Source: Lachnospiraceae bacterium EP-SM-12S-S03 (GTDB lineage: Bacteria; Bacillota; Clostridia; Lachnospirales; Lachnospiraceae). From it: a DNA stretch of 64,000 nt. Position numbers and translations under genes: made by a program. The number at the start of each line of letters is the position of its first letter. Position 1 is the first letter of the stretch. The DNA is taken from NCBI GenBank assembly GCA_020540725.1, contig JAJBSL010000011.1:1-64000 (forward strand), in the 5' to 3' direction. This document shows positions 47,081-56,141 of the stretch, in pieces. Below the pieces are notes generated by a model. It was not told the origin of the DNA and searched no databases. It saw nothing but the letters and a program-made list of their open reading frames with translations.

Positions 47081-47122
47081 GTAGTAAACGGAGAATTTAC
47101 TACTCCACCTACTACTTTTGAA
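47080..47122. other. Right end of the ICE (attR region)
   Basis: AGTAGTAAA (47080-47088) and TTTACTACT (47096-47104) form an inverted repeat with a 7-bp spacer right after the integrase stop. CTACTACTTTTGAAC (47109-47122 region) follows. The TTTACTACTC and ACTACTTTT units match the left end at 14522-14548 in the same orientation. Confidence 0.55.
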
Positions 47123-47610
47123 CACCAAAACATACGGGGATATAAGAAGATTTGAGAGTATCTTCCACAATGAAAAATGCCGGAAAAGCCTGTAACAATA
47201 GGCTATACCGGCATATAAGAACTTTTGAAAAGATAATCAAAAATTACTTTGTGATTTATGTTACAATACACCACTTTACCGTTTTTCAAAATCTTGCAGA
47301 ACACCAGTAAATACAAGGGTTTGAGAAGTTACATCAATTTATGGAAAAGCATTGTCAGAAAATATCAAAATTCATTGTTACTAAAAAACGCATCTCACCA
47401 TTGGGATTTTTCCATCATGAACTTCATTGAAATGATTATTTTTACTCAAGTAGGACTGTTCATATTCAAGAAGCAAGACTTCAAATAAAATAAAAACTCT
47501 ATCAAGAGGCTATTACTACCATTACTGGCATTTTGCACTCTTGATAGAATTTTTTATTTACTTATATCTTTCCAATGTTCTTTATCAGAGTTCCGTTTAG
47601 ACCACAAATT
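47123..47610. other. Gene-free right flank with hairpins
   Basis: No credible gene is seen. A nested hairpin at 47177-47214 (ATGCCGG/CCGGCAT outside, AGCCT/AGGCT inside) may end integrase transcription. A strong bidirectional terminator at 47498-47556 (TCTATCAAGAG/CTCTTGATAGA) is flanked by T-rich DNA on both strands. The stretch is AT-rich like the debris at 13.2-14.5 kb. Confidence 0.5.
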
Positions 47611-47613
47611 TTG

Positions 47614-47653
47614 TACTCCCATAATGGCTTTTCTGTACTCCCTTTGTACTCCC
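47614..47653. repeat. Right copy of the three-part TACTCCC repeat
   Basis: TACTCCC at 47614, 47636 and 47647, with TTTGTACTCCCAT and TTTTCTG context shared with 13222-13264. Just beyond it, TTTTACGAT recurs twice (near 47656 and 47687). A related TTACGATATT lies at 13884 on the left side. Confidence 0.5.
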
Positions 47654-47730
47654 AATTTTACGATATTGCCCGATATTTGACATCATTTTACGATACTTTG
47701 ACCTTTCAACAAATCCTTTTAAATCCCCCA

Positions 47731-48651
47731 TTAAAACGGTGTTCCATCCAAATTATACGGCGTCACCTGATAAACATAATAATTGAGCCAGTTTGTATAC
47801 AAATTGTTCGCAGTCGCTCTCCATGTCAAAAGCGGCTTCTTCGTATCATCATCATTTTCATAGTAGTTTTCGGGAATTTTAATCGGAAGTCCTTTCGCCT
47901 TATCCCGCTTATATTCCTTATCCAGTGTCACCCGGTCATACTCCGGATGACCCATTACAAAAATCTGTCGTCCATCCTGTGCCATGACAAGAAATACACC
48001 CGCTTTTTCAGATTCTGCGAGAATCATAAGTCTTTTGTCTGCCCGTATTTTCTCAATTGGAACATCCGTATGTCTGGAATGCGGTGCAAGAAATACGTCA
48101 TCAAACCCGCGTATAAGCGGAATTTTCCGATTCAATACTTTGTGGTAGAATATTCCAAACAATTTTTCTTCCAAAGGTACTTTAGCAATGCCGTAATGAT
48201 AATAAATTCCTGCCTGGGCTCCCCAACAAAGATGAAGCGTAGACGTTACATTTGTCTTCGTCCATTCCATAATCGTCTTCAGTTCTTCCCAATAATCCAC
48301 TTCTTCAAACGGCATCTGCTCTACCGGAGCTCCGGTAATGATAAACCCGTCAAATTTTCTCTCTTTGATTTCTTCAAATGTCACATAAAATTTGTTCAAA
48401 TGGCTTGTCGGTGTATTTTTAGACTGGTGACTTGCCACATGAACAAAAACCACATCCACCTGAAGCGGTGTATTGGATAGCGATCTTAGAATCTGAAGTT
48501 CTGTTTCTTCTTTCAATGGCATCAGATTTAAAAGTCCGATACGAATCGGACGGATATCCTGATGCGTTGCACGATGTTCATCCATCACAAATATATTTTC
48601 TTTTTCCAGTATTTCCTTTACCGGAAGATCATTTTGTACTCGAATTGGCAT
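47731..48651 (-). CDS. metA: Homoserine O-acyltransferase MetA
   Basis: This 306-aa enzyme activates homoserine for methionine synthesis. The start [15 protein letters not shown] matches the family (an upstream GTG at 48660 is too close to the ribosome site). The catalytic cysteine is in [12 protein letters not shown], the catalytic histidine in VMGHPEYD, and the oxyanion region in [15 protein letters not shown]. In Firmicutes many MetA proteins use acetyl-CoA rather than succinyl-CoA; the donor here is not assigned. It lies nine bases after the permease gene on the same strand. Confidence 0.94.
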   Translation of the reverse strand: MPIRVQNDLPVKEILEKENIFVMDEHRATHQDIRPIRIGLLNLMPLKEETELQILRSLSNTPLQVDVVFVHVASHQSKNTPTSHLNKFYVTFEEIKERKFDGFIITGAPVEQMPFEEVDYWEELKTIMEWTKTNVTSTLHLCWGAQAGIYYHYGIAKVPLEEKLFGIFYHKVLNRKIPLIRGFDDVFLAPHSRHTDVPIEKIRADKRLMILAESEKAGVFLVMAQDGRQIFVMGHPEYDRVTLDKEYKRDKAKGLPIKIPENYYENDDDTKKPLLTWRATANNLYTNWLNYYVYQVTPYNLDGTPF

Positions 48652-48660
48652 ATTTTTCAC

Positions 48661-49968
48661 CTACTTACTTTTTTCTTCAGGCTTCTGCTGATGCACATTG
48701 CCCTCTTCGTCTATATAATCCACTTTTTCAAAAACATCCGATGCCATCGGAAGCTTCTTTTTCCTAAGTTTCTGTTCCACAAACATATTCACAAGATAAT
48801 AAAGCACCGCAAACGTCGGAACACCCATTACCATTCCGATAAATCCGAATAATCCACCTCCTAGCAAAATGGAGAACACAACCCAAAACGCACTGAGTCC
48901 TGTAGAATTTCCGAGAATCTTCGGTCCCAGAATATTTCCATCAAACTGCTGCAGCAGCAGAATAAATATCATAAAATACAGACCTTTAATCGGTTCTGCC
49001 AGTAAAATCAGGATGATACTTGGAATCGCTCCGATAAATGGTCCAAAAAACGGAATCACGTTCGTAACACCTACAACCACACTTACGAGCAATGTATACG
49101 GCATTTTTAAAATACTCAGCACTATAAAACAAATAATTCCGATAATGATAGAATCGATGATTTTCCCAATAACAAATCCACCAAATATCTCATTGCTTTT
49201 TCTTGTAATCTGCAGAATCATATTTGCCCGCTCTTTCTGAAAAAGCGCATAGGTAATCTTCTTACATTGTCCGATAAATTTCTCTTTCGTTGTCAACACA
49301 TACACAGATACAATCAAACCAACTGCGATATTGAACAACGTCTCAAAGAAACTGATTACACCGTTTGTCAATGATGACATCATTTGGTTCACCTGTCTGA
49401 TCAAGTCTGTTTTCAACCAGGTTTCCAAAGAAGAAGCCGCATTTTCAAGAACTGTCTGTAACGTTCCGGATATTGCCGAATCATTGATGGCATGCCGCTG
49501 CATATACGCCATGGCATCATTAATTTGTTCCGGAAGGCTGATGATCATGTCGCGTATACTTGCATATAACTCCGGTATGATCATATTTAACAGTAAAACG
49601 ACAACCGCCAATGTCACGAGCAAAGACACCAACACACCTATGTTTCTGGAAAGACTGTGTACTTTTCTCTTATTCTTCATTTTACTTTCAAGAATCGGAT
49701 TCAGTTTTCTCTCAATCATCGTTACCATCGGATTCAAAAGATAGGCAAACGCAAGACCCATGATGATCGGCTGCAGAATCGTTCCTATTTCTTTTGCCAG
49801 CCTGGCAATATCATCAATTCTAAGAAATGCAAAATAACATACAATACATGCAACAATCACTAGAAAATATGTGAAACCTTTCATAAAGTATGTTTTTAAA
49901 TTAAATTGTGATTCCGGAATGCCTTTTTCTTCTTCACTTTCCTGTGTAATATGTTCCTTTTCTTTCAT
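48661..49968 (-). CDS. AI-2E family transporter (PerM/YdiK type)
   Basis: This is a 435-aa membrane protein with about eight helices in the AI-2E pattern: two N-terminal helices (residues 33-80), a long periplasmic-type helical region, and the conserved late block GVTNVIPFFGPFIGAIPS and LLQQFDGNILGPKILG. Family members export small molecules or act as Na+/H+ antiporters; the substrate here is unknown. The acidic-polar N- and C-tails are cytosolic. It is probably cotranscribed with metA. Confidence 0.9.
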   Translation of the reverse strand: MKEKEHITQESEEEKGIPESQFNLKTYFMKGFTYFLVIVACIVCYFAFLRIDDIARLAKEIGTILQPIIMGLAFAYLLNPMVTMIERKLNPILESKMKNKRKVHSLSRNIGVLVSLLVTLAVVVLLLNMIIPELYASIRDMIISLPEQINDAMAYMQRHAINDSAISGTLQTVLENAASSLETWLKTDLIRQVNQMMSSLTNGVISFFETLFNIAVGLIVSVYVLTTKEKFIGQCKKITYALFQKERANMILQITRKSNEIFGGFVIGKIIDSIIIGIICFIVLSILKMPYTLLVSVVVGVTNVIPFFGPFIGAIPSIILILLAEPIKGLYFMIFILLLQQFDGNILGPKILGNSTGLSAFWVVFSILLGGGLFGFIGMVMGVPTFAVLYYLVNMFVEQKLRKKKLPMASDVFEKVDYIDEEGNVHQQKPEEKSK

Positions 49969-50066
49969 TATGTATTGCTCTCTTTCTGTAAATCATTTAT
50001 GTTTTATTATAACGTGCCTTTTGGATTGCCGTCAAGAAAATCACTTTTCGTTTTACAGATACTTAT

Positions 50067-50106
50067 AAAACAAGGCAGAACCTTCTACGGCACTGCCCTG
50101 TTTTTC
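50067..50106 (-). terminator. Terminator after the DUF1540 gene
   Basis: ACAAGGCAG and CTGCCCTGT arms with T-rich sequence on both sides (TTTTATAAG on the minus strand, TTTTTCC on the plus strand). It separates the DUF1540 gene from the AI-2E gene. Confidence 0.8.
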
Positions 50107-50142
50107 CTTACTCACTTATACAATTGCTTTCATTGCAAAAAA

Positions 50143-50499
50143 TTAATTGCATCCGCATGTAAAAGTTGCGCATTCTGTTTCTTCACACTGACACGCCTGA
50201 CTTCCTTCCACGCTGATCTTTCCGGCATGACATTTGCATGCATCATTATACTGACATTCTGTAGCTTTACAATCGATATTGCTTGTAGCTGAAGGCTTGG
50301 ATGATGATACATCACCATAGCTTGCTGAATATCCTCCTGAAACACCATTTGTCATTCCATCTTTTCTTTCCTGGAAACTGTCACAGCATGTTTCTTTCGA
50401 ATCTCTTGCTGAGCTTCCTCCTACCTGGATTGCATCCAGATCACATAAAAACTGTTTGTTGTGCACACAAGTCTGCACTGTACATTTTAATTCCGGCAT
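50143..50499 (-). CDS. Protein with two DUF1540 cysteine motifs
   Basis: This is a 118-aa protein with two DUF1540 units: residues 1-45 (CTVQTCVHNKQFLCDLDAIQV, ETCCDSF) and about 75-118 (CKATECQYNDACKCHAG, CQCEETECATFTCG). They are joined by a Gly/Ser-rich linker. The cysteine pattern suggests metal binding. Such proteins are widespread in Clostridia, some in spores, and their function is undefined. GGAGGTAG precedes the start. Confidence 0.85.
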   Translation of the reverse strand: MPELKCTVQTCVHNKQFLCDLDAIQVGGSSARDSKETCCDSFQERKDGMTNGVSGGYSASYGDVSSSKPSATSNIDCKATECQYNDACKCHAGKISVEGSQACQCEETECATFTCGCN

Positions 50500-50556
50500 C
50501 GTACTACCTCCTTTTATTCCATAAATATGATCAGAGATAGTATTGCCGCCAGTTTT

Positions 50557-52518
50557 TTATTTATTCTCTTCTACTTCGATTTTACGAATTTCTTTTGTAC
50601 GGATTTCTTTGCAAATATCATTGATAAATGTATCCAAAGATTTCTGCCCTTCATCTCCCAAATATCTGCTTCTTACAGATACCACATTTTCTTCTTCTTC
50701 TTTTGCACCTACCACAAGCATATATGGTACTTTGTTAAGGCGTGCTTCACGAATCTTGTATCCGATCTTCTCTGAACGGTTATCCATGCTGGAGCGGATA
50801 CCGTTTGCCTTCAGTTCTTTATCCACTTTTTCTGCATAGTCTGCATATTTTTCAGAAATCGGAAGTACACGTACCTGTTCCGGACAAAGCCATGTCGGGA
50901 ATAATCCTGCATATTTCTCTATCAGCCATGCAAGTGTTCTTTCATAGCATCCAAGTGCTGTTCTGTGAATGATGCATGGACGTTTCTTGTCACCGTTTTC
51001 ATCAATGTAATACATATCAAACTGTTCCGCAAGAAGTGCATCCCACTGAATTGTGATCATTGTATCTTCTTTCCCATATACATTCTTTGCATTGATATCT
51101 ACTTTCGGTCCGTAGAATGCAGCTTCTCCCACATCTTCCACAAACTGGATTCCAAGTTCATTTAAGATATCTCTCATGTGCTGTTCTGTCTCTTCCCATA
51201 CTTCCGGTTCTCCGATATATTTTTCTTTGTTCTCCGGATCCCATTTTGACAAATGGTATGTGACATCTTCTTCTACACCTAATGTTTCCAGACAATGTTT
51301 TGCAAGTGCCAGGCAGCCTTTAAACTCTTCTACCATCTGATCCGGACGTACTACCAAATGTCCTTCGGAAATCGTAAACTGACGCACACGTGTCAAACCG
51401 TGCATTTCTCCGGAATCTTCGTTTCTGAACAATGTAGATGTCTCGCCATAACGGATCGGCAATTCTCTGTAAGAATGCTGTGTCGCTTTGTATACATAAT
51501 ACTGGAACGGGCATGTCATTGGACGAAGGGCAAATACTTCTTTATCCTTCTCTTCGTCCCCTAATACAAACATTCCTTCTTTATAATGATCCCAGTGCCC
51601 GGAAATCTTATACAGATCACTCTTCGCCATAAGCGGAGTCTTTGTACGTACATAGCCCCATTCATTATCTTCAATATCTTCGATCCATCTTTGAAGTTCT
51701 TTTAACATGATGACACCTTTTGGCATGATAAGTGGAAGTCCCTGACCAATCACATCCACTGTTGTGAAAAGTTCCATCTCTCTTCCTAACTTGTTATGAT
51801 CACGTCTTTTTGCATCTTCCAATCGTTCCAAATGTGCAGTTAATTCTTCTTTTTTTGCATAAGCAGTTCCGTAAATACGAGAAAGCATCTTGTTCTTTTC
51901 ATTTCCTCTCCAATAAGCTCCTGAAGATGAAATTAACTTAAATGCTTTCACTCCTTTTGTGCTCATAAGATGTGGTCCTGCACAAAGATCTACAAATTCT
52001 CCCTGTTTGTAGAATGAAATCACCGCATCTTCCGGAAGATCATTGATAAGCTCTACTTTATATGGTTCACCTTTTTCTTCCATAAATGCGATTGCTTCTT
52101 CTCTCGGAAGTTCAAATCTTTCGATCTTTGCATTTTCTTTGATGATTTTTTTCATCTCTTTTTCAATGCTTTCTAAATCTTCACTGGAAAATGGCTCATG
52201 TTCAAAATCGTAGTAAAATCCTGTATCTATGGATGGTCCAATTGCAAGTTTTGCTTCCGGATACAATCTCTTTACCGCCTCTGCCAAAACGTGAGATGCT
52301 GTGTGACGAAGCGCTGCCAGACCTTCTGCATCGTTTGCTGTCAATATATTAAGTTCTGCATCCTCTTCAATCACTGTACGAAGGTCTACAACCTCTCCAT
52401 TTACTTCCCCTGCACATGCTGCTCTTGCAAGTCCCTCACTGATATCAAATGCAATATCGAGTACGGATTTACTTTCTGCATATTCTTTCACAGATCCGTC
52501 TTTTAATGTAATTTTCAT
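50557..52518 (-). CDS. thrS: Threonyl-tRNA synthetase
   Basis: This 653-aa class II synthetase charges tRNA-Thr. The TGS domain is residues 1-62. The editing domain follows with HTASHVLAEAVKRLYP and DLCAGPH. The catalytic core has the zinc cysteine in RPMTCPFQYY, motif 2 RNEDSGEMHGLTRVRQF and a late zinc histidine in PCIIHRTALG. The anticodon-binding domain is at the C-terminus. The start overlaps the thioesterase stop by one base, so both sit behind the T-box at 53105-53335. Confidence 0.97.
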   Translation of the reverse strand: MKITLKDGSVKEYAESKSVLDIAFDISEGLARAACAGEVNGEVVDLRTVIEEDAELNILTANDAEGLAALRHTASHVLAEAVKRLYPEAKLAIGPSIDTGFYYDFEHEPFSSEDLESIEKEMKKIIKENAKIERFELPREEAIAFMEEKGEPYKVELINDLPEDAVISFYKQGEFVDLCAGPHLMSTKGVKAFKLISSSGAYWRGNEKNKMLSRIYGTAYAKKEELTAHLERLEDAKRRDHNKLGREMELFTTVDVIGQGLPLIMPKGVIMLKELQRWIEDIEDNEWGYVRTKTPLMAKSDLYKISGHWDHYKEGMFVLGDEEKDKEVFALRPMTCPFQYYVYKATQHSYRELPIRYGETSTLFRNEDSGEMHGLTRVRQFTISEGHLVVRPDQMVEEFKGCLALAKHCLETLGVEEDVTYHLSKWDPENKEKYIGEPEVWEETEQHMRDILNELGIQFVEDVGEAAFYGPKVDINAKNVYGKEDTMITIQWDALLAEQFDMYYIDENGDKKRPCIIHRTALGCYERTLAWLIEKYAGLFPTWLCPEQVRVLPISEKYADYAEKVDKELKANGIRSSMDNRSEKIGYKIREARLNKVPYMLVVGAKEEEENVVSVRSRYLGDEGQKSLDTFINDICKEIRTKEIRKIEVEENK

Positions 52519-53024
52519 TATTCCTCATCCTTTCCTTCTTCATTTTTGCCTACATTTTCGTCCACATCTTTGTCTTCATTCTTTTCTTCGATGCTATTTT
52601 CTTCTTCCTGAGATTCTTCCAGTCCTTTTAAGAACATATTGTGAAATTCAATCAAATCTTTTTTCAACGAGATTGGTCTGCCCATTTTATTCAAGAAACA
52701 ATGGTGCGTTGTTCCTTTACAGTCGATCAGACCTGTCTCTTTGTTATAGATTTCATATTCTACAGATAATTTTATTCCATTGTAGGAAATGATTTTTGTT
52801 TTAATCGACACAGTATCTCCAAATCGTGCCATTCTAAGATATGTTGCATCCACTCCCAAAACCGGACTTACAATTCCGGCTTTTTCCATTTCTGCATATC
52901 CCATTCCAAGTTGTTCCATATAATCTGTTCTTGCTTCTTCAAACCAACGGATATAATTGGAATGATGTACGATACCCATCTGGTCTGTCTCATAATACTG
53001 TACCTTATGCGTATAAGCATCCAT
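52518..53024 (-). CDS. Acyl-CoA thioesterase, hotdog fold (YbgC/FadM type)
   Basis: The 168-aa form starts at MDAYTHKVQYYETDQMG (AAGGAGA ten bases upstream). The catalytic aspartate is in YYETDQMGIVHHSNYIRW. A hotdog core of about 130 residues is followed by an Asp/Glu/Asn-rich tail of about 35 residues that is not part of the family. It lies between the T-box leader and thrS, so it is unexpectedly under threonine-tRNA control. The substrate is unknown. Confidence 0.88.
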   Translation of the reverse strand: MDAYTHKVQYYETDQMGIVHHSNYIRWFEEARTDYMEQLGMGYAEMEKAGIVSPVLGVDATYLRMARFGDTVSIKTKIISYNGIKLSVEYEIYNKETGLIDCKGTTHHCFLNKMGRPISLKKDLIEFHNMFLKGLEESQEEENSIEEKNEDKDVDENVGKNEEGKDEE

Positions 53025-53104
53025 TTCTTTCGTCTCTCCTTTTTTCATATGCGGCTATATTGCCACGTAATCTCCAAATGTAGATTCATTGCCTGAAATT
53101 GCAC

Positions 53105-53335
53105 ATAAAAATCCCTTGCAATAGTAAACTACTGCAAGGGACGAGTTCTCTATACTCGCGGTTCCACCCTAATTGTACTGACAATGTCAGAACCACTTCA
53201 TTATGATGATAACGGAATCACCGGACAGTTTTGCTGCCACTCAGAGGTAGTTTTCAAATGCTTCCGCGATAAGAAGCTTCCAGCCCAGACTTCTCTCTCT
53301 GTATCCTTTCACATTTTACTCGTCTCTTCAACGTG
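53105..53335 (-). promoter_or_regulatory. T-box riboswitch (threonine type)
   Basis: On the minus strand the leader has stem I with AGAGAGAGAAGTC, the specifier region ACTACC (53246-53251; ACU or ACC, both Thr codons), and the T-box sequence AGGGTGGAACCGCG (53157-53170). A terminator with arms CCCTTGCAGTAG/CTATTGCAAGGG (53112-53140) and a T tract follows. The UGGA of the T-box pairs with an NCCA end whose discriminator is U; the tRNA-Thr(GGU) at 63533 has U at that position. Uncharged tRNA-Thr would allow expression of the thioesterase and thrS. Confidence 0.93.
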
Positions 53336-53374
53336 TTTTCTTATTTACATATTATTTATTATAGCATTGCTTTT

Positions 53375-54130
53375 TTATTTGTCAATCTGCTCTTTTTTAC
53401 TTTTTCTTGCCAATTGTATAGAAAGCCACAAAACGGCGAAAAATTCCCGTACCATATAATTGAAGAAAAGAACCGGATCACATCCTGCCGTAATCCCATA
53501 TACCTTCTTATATCCCTCCGCTTTGGCAAGCTTTATAGCACGATAGATATGAAAATTATTGGTGACGATCCCTATCTTATTCTCCCCTCTTTTCAGAAGT
53601 TCTTTGGAAAATTTCAGATTTTCTTCTGTTGTCCTTGAACGATCTTCCATTGTAATTCGTGCATTTGGAACTCCACACTCAAGAAGATATTGCCGCATGG
53701 CAAATGCTTCCGTTACATCTTCTCCTCTTCCTTGTCCGCCTGATACAATAACTATGGTTTCCGGATTAGCATGTAAATACAAAAGAGCCTTATCCAGCCT
53801 TCTTTTCAAAGAACCCGTAATTTTCGTTCCCCGGATACATGCTCCCAAAACAATAATAACCGGAAGATGCTTTGACGGCATGGTAAGCATACCGCTTAAA
53901 ATAATACTTTCAACTGCAAGAAAAACAATAAATAAAAGCCCCGAAACAATCTGTAGAATCTGCAATCCCCATTCCGGCATTTCCCCCGCCAAAAAACCAA
54001 GTAGAATCTGCAATAATCCGAAAATCAGCCAGAACAAAGAAAACGTTGCCCTCTTATTCTTTGTATAACACAAAATCACAATATAATAGAAAATACATAG
54101 CAAAGCTATACTGTAAAAAGCTCGTTCCAT
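53375..54130 (-). CDS. YdcF-family (DUF218) membrane protein
   Basis: This is a 251-aa protein. Three or four membrane helices occupy residues 1-85 and a DUF218 domain about 88-235. Its motifs are VLGACIRGTKITGSLKRRLD, VSGGQGRGEDVTEAFAMRQY and EDRSRTTEENLKFSKE. The family includes ElyC/SanA-like envelope proteins. The substrate is unknown. It lies downstream of the SEC-C gene on the same strand but behind a terminator at 54151. Confidence 0.88.
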   Translation of the reverse strand: MERAFYSIALLCIFYYIVILCYTKNKRATFSLFWLIFGLLQILLGFLAGEMPEWGLQILQIVSGLLFIVFLAVESIILSGMLTMPSKHLPVIIVLGACIRGTKITGSLKRRLDKALLYLHANPETIVIVSGGQGRGEDVTEAFAMRQYLLECGVPNARITMEDRSRTTEENLKFSKELLKRGENKIGIVTNNFHIYRAIKLAKAEGYKKVYGITAGCDPVLFFNYMVREFFAVLWLSIQLARKSKKEQIDK

Positions 54131-54150
54131 TCCTATCCTCCATTAAAACT

Positions 54151-54177
54151 TAAGACGCAGTGAATCACTGCGTCTTA
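54151..54177. terminator. Terminator/palindrome after the SEC-C gene
   Basis: A near-perfect palindrome, TAAGACGCAGTG/CACTGCGTCTTA, around an AAT loop, followed on the minus strand by AGTTTTAAT. It is ten bases after the SEC-C stop. Confidence 0.75.
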
Positions 54178-54187
54178 TGATTATTTC

Positions 54188-54694
54188 TTAAACATTTTTT
54201 CCACAACACTTCTTGTACTTCTTACCACTTCCGCATGGACATGGATCATTTCTTCCGATTTTCTTTTCCTTGCGGACCGTACCGGATTGTTTCTGTTCTC
54301 TGTATAATTCTTTCTGTCTCTCCGGTGTGAAAATATCATTCCACTGTGGAAGTTCATATAACCATTCAGCCTTAGCATCTACCATGTTCTTATATAATTT
54401 TTCTTTGTCAAATGCAAGACTTACCACCGTATTCTCTTCCATCTCTTCAATTGGATTCGGCTCTTTTAAACTATCGTTGATTCCATCTAAGAATCCTGTC
54501 ATTGTAAATACTTCGATATTGTATTTTTCAGCGAGCTCCTTAACTGTTCCTTTTACTTCCTCATCTGGATTCGCTAACAACTGCTCATAAATTCCTTTTT
54601 CAATTTGGAAATATGTACCCCAGAATTTCTTTAATGATTCTCTGTCCATCTCCTGAGAATAAGCAGTATCTCTCCACTGTTCTAATAAACTCAT
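54188..54694 (-). CDS. SEC-C metal-binding motif protein
   Basis: This is a 168-aa protein whose C-terminus carries the zinc-binding SEC-C motif [19 protein letters not shown], as at the end of SecA. The N-terminal 140 residues are helical ([36 protein letters not shown]) and resemble small YecA/SEC-C proteins. Such proteins may bind ribosomes or SecA. The start MSLLEQWRD has AAGGAGAATA upstream. Confidence 0.88.
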   Translation of the reverse strand: MSLLEQWRDTAYSQEMDRESLKKFWGTYFQIEKGIYEQLLANPDEEVKGTVKELAEKYNIEVFTMTGFLDGINDSLKEPNPIEEMEENTVVSLAFDKEKLYKNMVDAKAEWLYELPQWNDIFTPERQKELYREQKQSGTVRKEKKIGRNDPCPCGSGKKYKKCCGKNV

Positions 54695-54827
54695 GTCTAT
54701 ATTCTCCTTTTGAAAACATTTTAATATGCTTATTATAACCTATTTCTTACATTTTTTCAAAAACTTTTACAAATTTTCTTATTTTTTTGCTATAATGAGA
54801 AATATCATGTGAAAGGAAGCTGATTTT

Positions 54828-55037
54828 ATGAAGAAAGCAAAGCGTATTTTAGCAATTCTTGGTGTCATTTTACTTGTTGCTTTATATGGAAGTACTCTTG
54901 TGTTTGCAATCTTCGATCATACGAAATCCCTGGGATTTCTTAAAGCATCGATCGCCTGCACAATACTTTTACCGGTACTTCTATATGCATATACACTTAT
55001 ATACAAACTTACTAAAAAAAAGGACAGAGAGGACTGA
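54828..55037 (+). CDS. Small two-helix membrane protein
   Basis: This is a 69-aa protein with two membrane helices (about residues 7-27 and 36-57) and a charged KKKDRED tail. GAAAGGAAG lies upstream, and a TATAAT box at about 54790 serves as promoter. It is six bases before asnA and cotranscribed with it. No family is recognised. Confidence 0.7.
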   Translation: MKKAKRILAILGVILLVALYGSTLVFAIFDHTKSLGFLKASIACTILLPVLLYAYTLIYKLTKKKDRED

Positions 55038-55042
55038 GAACT

Positions 55043-56053
55043 ATGGAACGACTTATGATACCCGCAGACTATATTTCACCACTTTCCATTCGGGAAACAG
55101 AGGTTGCCATCAAAGAAGTAAAAGACTATTTTGAACGTGCTCTTGCAAAATCATTGCACCTGACCCGTGTTTCCGCTCCACTTTTCGTAAAACCGGAAAC
55201 AGGACTCAATGACAATTTAAACGGTGTGGAACGCCCGGTTGCTTTCGGGATCAAAGAGCAGGATGATTCCATTGTAGAAATTGTACATTCCCTTGCTAAA
55301 TGGAAACGTTATGCATTAAAACGCTACGGTTTCCACTCTGGAGAAGGTCTTTATACCGATATGACCGCAATCCGCAGAGATGAGGATACTGACAACATCC
55401 ACTCCATTTACGTGGATCAATGGGACTGGGAAAAAGTAATCTCCAAAGAGGAACGAAATATGGCTACCTTGGAGTACACTGTAAAACACGTATATTCTGC
55501 ACTAAAAGAAACCGAACAGCACATTGCAAAACGCTATAACTACATAGAACCGATTCTCCCGGAGGAAATCACCTTCATTTCTTCCCAGGAACTGGAAATC
55601 TTATATCCAGATTGCACCCCAAAAGAACGCGAATATCATATCGCCCGATTAAAAGGTGCTGTATTTATTTCTCAAATCGGAAAAACATTAGCTTCCGGCG
55701 AAAAGCATGATGGCCGTGCTCCGGATTATGACGATTGGGAATTGAACGGAGATATCATCGTATACTACCCAACACTTGATATCGCTTTAGAACTTTCTTC
55801 TATGGGAATTCGTGTAGACGAAGATTCCCTGAGACACCAGTTACAGCTTGCAAATTGTGAAGACAGAGCAGAACTCGACTTTCAGAAGTCCTTATTAAAC
55901 AAAGAACTTCCTTACACAGTAGGCGGCGGTATCGGGCAGTCTCGTATCTGCATGTTCTATCTCAGAAAAGCCCATATCGGAGAAGTACAGTCTTCTATCT
56001 GGCCGGAAACAATTATGAGAGAAGCAGAAGAAAACGGCATTCAGATGCTATAA
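55043..56053 (+). CDS. asnA: Aspartate-ammonia ligase (asparagine synthetase A)
   Basis: This is a 336-aa enzyme that makes asparagine from aspartate, ammonia and ATP. Its fold is that of class II tRNA synthetases. Family motifs present are LFVKPETGLNDNLNGVERPV, YTDMTAIRRDEDTDNIHS, VDQWDWEKVI and VGGGIGQSRICMFYL. Length is typical. It follows the small membrane protein gene closely. Confidence 0.96.
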   Translation: MERLMIPADYISPLSIRETEVAIKEVKDYFERALAKSLHLTRVSAPLFVKPETGLNDNLNGVERPVAFGIKEQDDSIVEIVHSLAKWKRYALKRYGFHSGEGLYTDMTAIRRDEDTDNIHSIYVDQWDWEKVISKEERNMATLEYTVKHVYSALKETEQHIAKRYNYIEPILPEEITFISSQELEILYPDCTPKEREYHIARLKGAVFISQIGKTLASGEKHDGRAPDYDDWELNGDIIVYYPTLDIALELSSMGIRVDEDSLRHQLQLANCEDRAELDFQKSLLNKELPYTVGGGIGQSRICMFYLRKAHIGEVQSSIWPETIMREAEENGIQML

Positions 56054-56071
56054 TTATCCTCATATAGAGGC

Positions 56072-56132
56072 GGGTCATAAAGGCATAAAACCATATATTT
56101 GCAAGGGCAATGTGGTTAAAACCTTTTGACCC
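56072..56132. other. Imperfect inverted repeat after asnA
   Basis: GGGTCATAAAGG (56072-56083) pairs with CCTTTTGACCC (56122-56132), with inner AAACCA/TGGTT pairing, a 61-base structure between convergent genes. It lacks a clear T tract on either strand, so it may be a terminator variant or a small repeated element. Confidence 0.4.
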
Positions 56133-56141
56133 TGTCATCTT

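Larger units (their letters stand above)
14522..47120. mobile_element. Tn1549-type integrative conjugative element, about 32.6 kb
   Basis: A complete transfer module lies between TTTACTAC-rich ends: VirD4, VirB6, PrgI, VirB4, CHAP hydrolase, topoisomerase III, and MobA/MobC relaxosome. It is closed by sigma factor, HTH, excisionase and tyrosine integrase at the right end, the order seen in Tn1549/CTn-type elements of Clostridia. Its codons are visibly richer in GC than the host genes on both sides. Cargo is an antimicrobial-peptide-type ABC transporter with its two-component system, an antirestriction protein and an AT-rich DUF3781/acetyltransferase pair. No classical antibiotic-resistance gene is recognised. 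The exact ends are uncertain by tens of bases. Confidence 0.9.

Noticed and set aside
47258..47488. 76-codon ORF right of the ICE
   Set aside because: No ribosome site, composition typical of AT-rich non-coding DNA, and it runs toward a bidirectional terminator.
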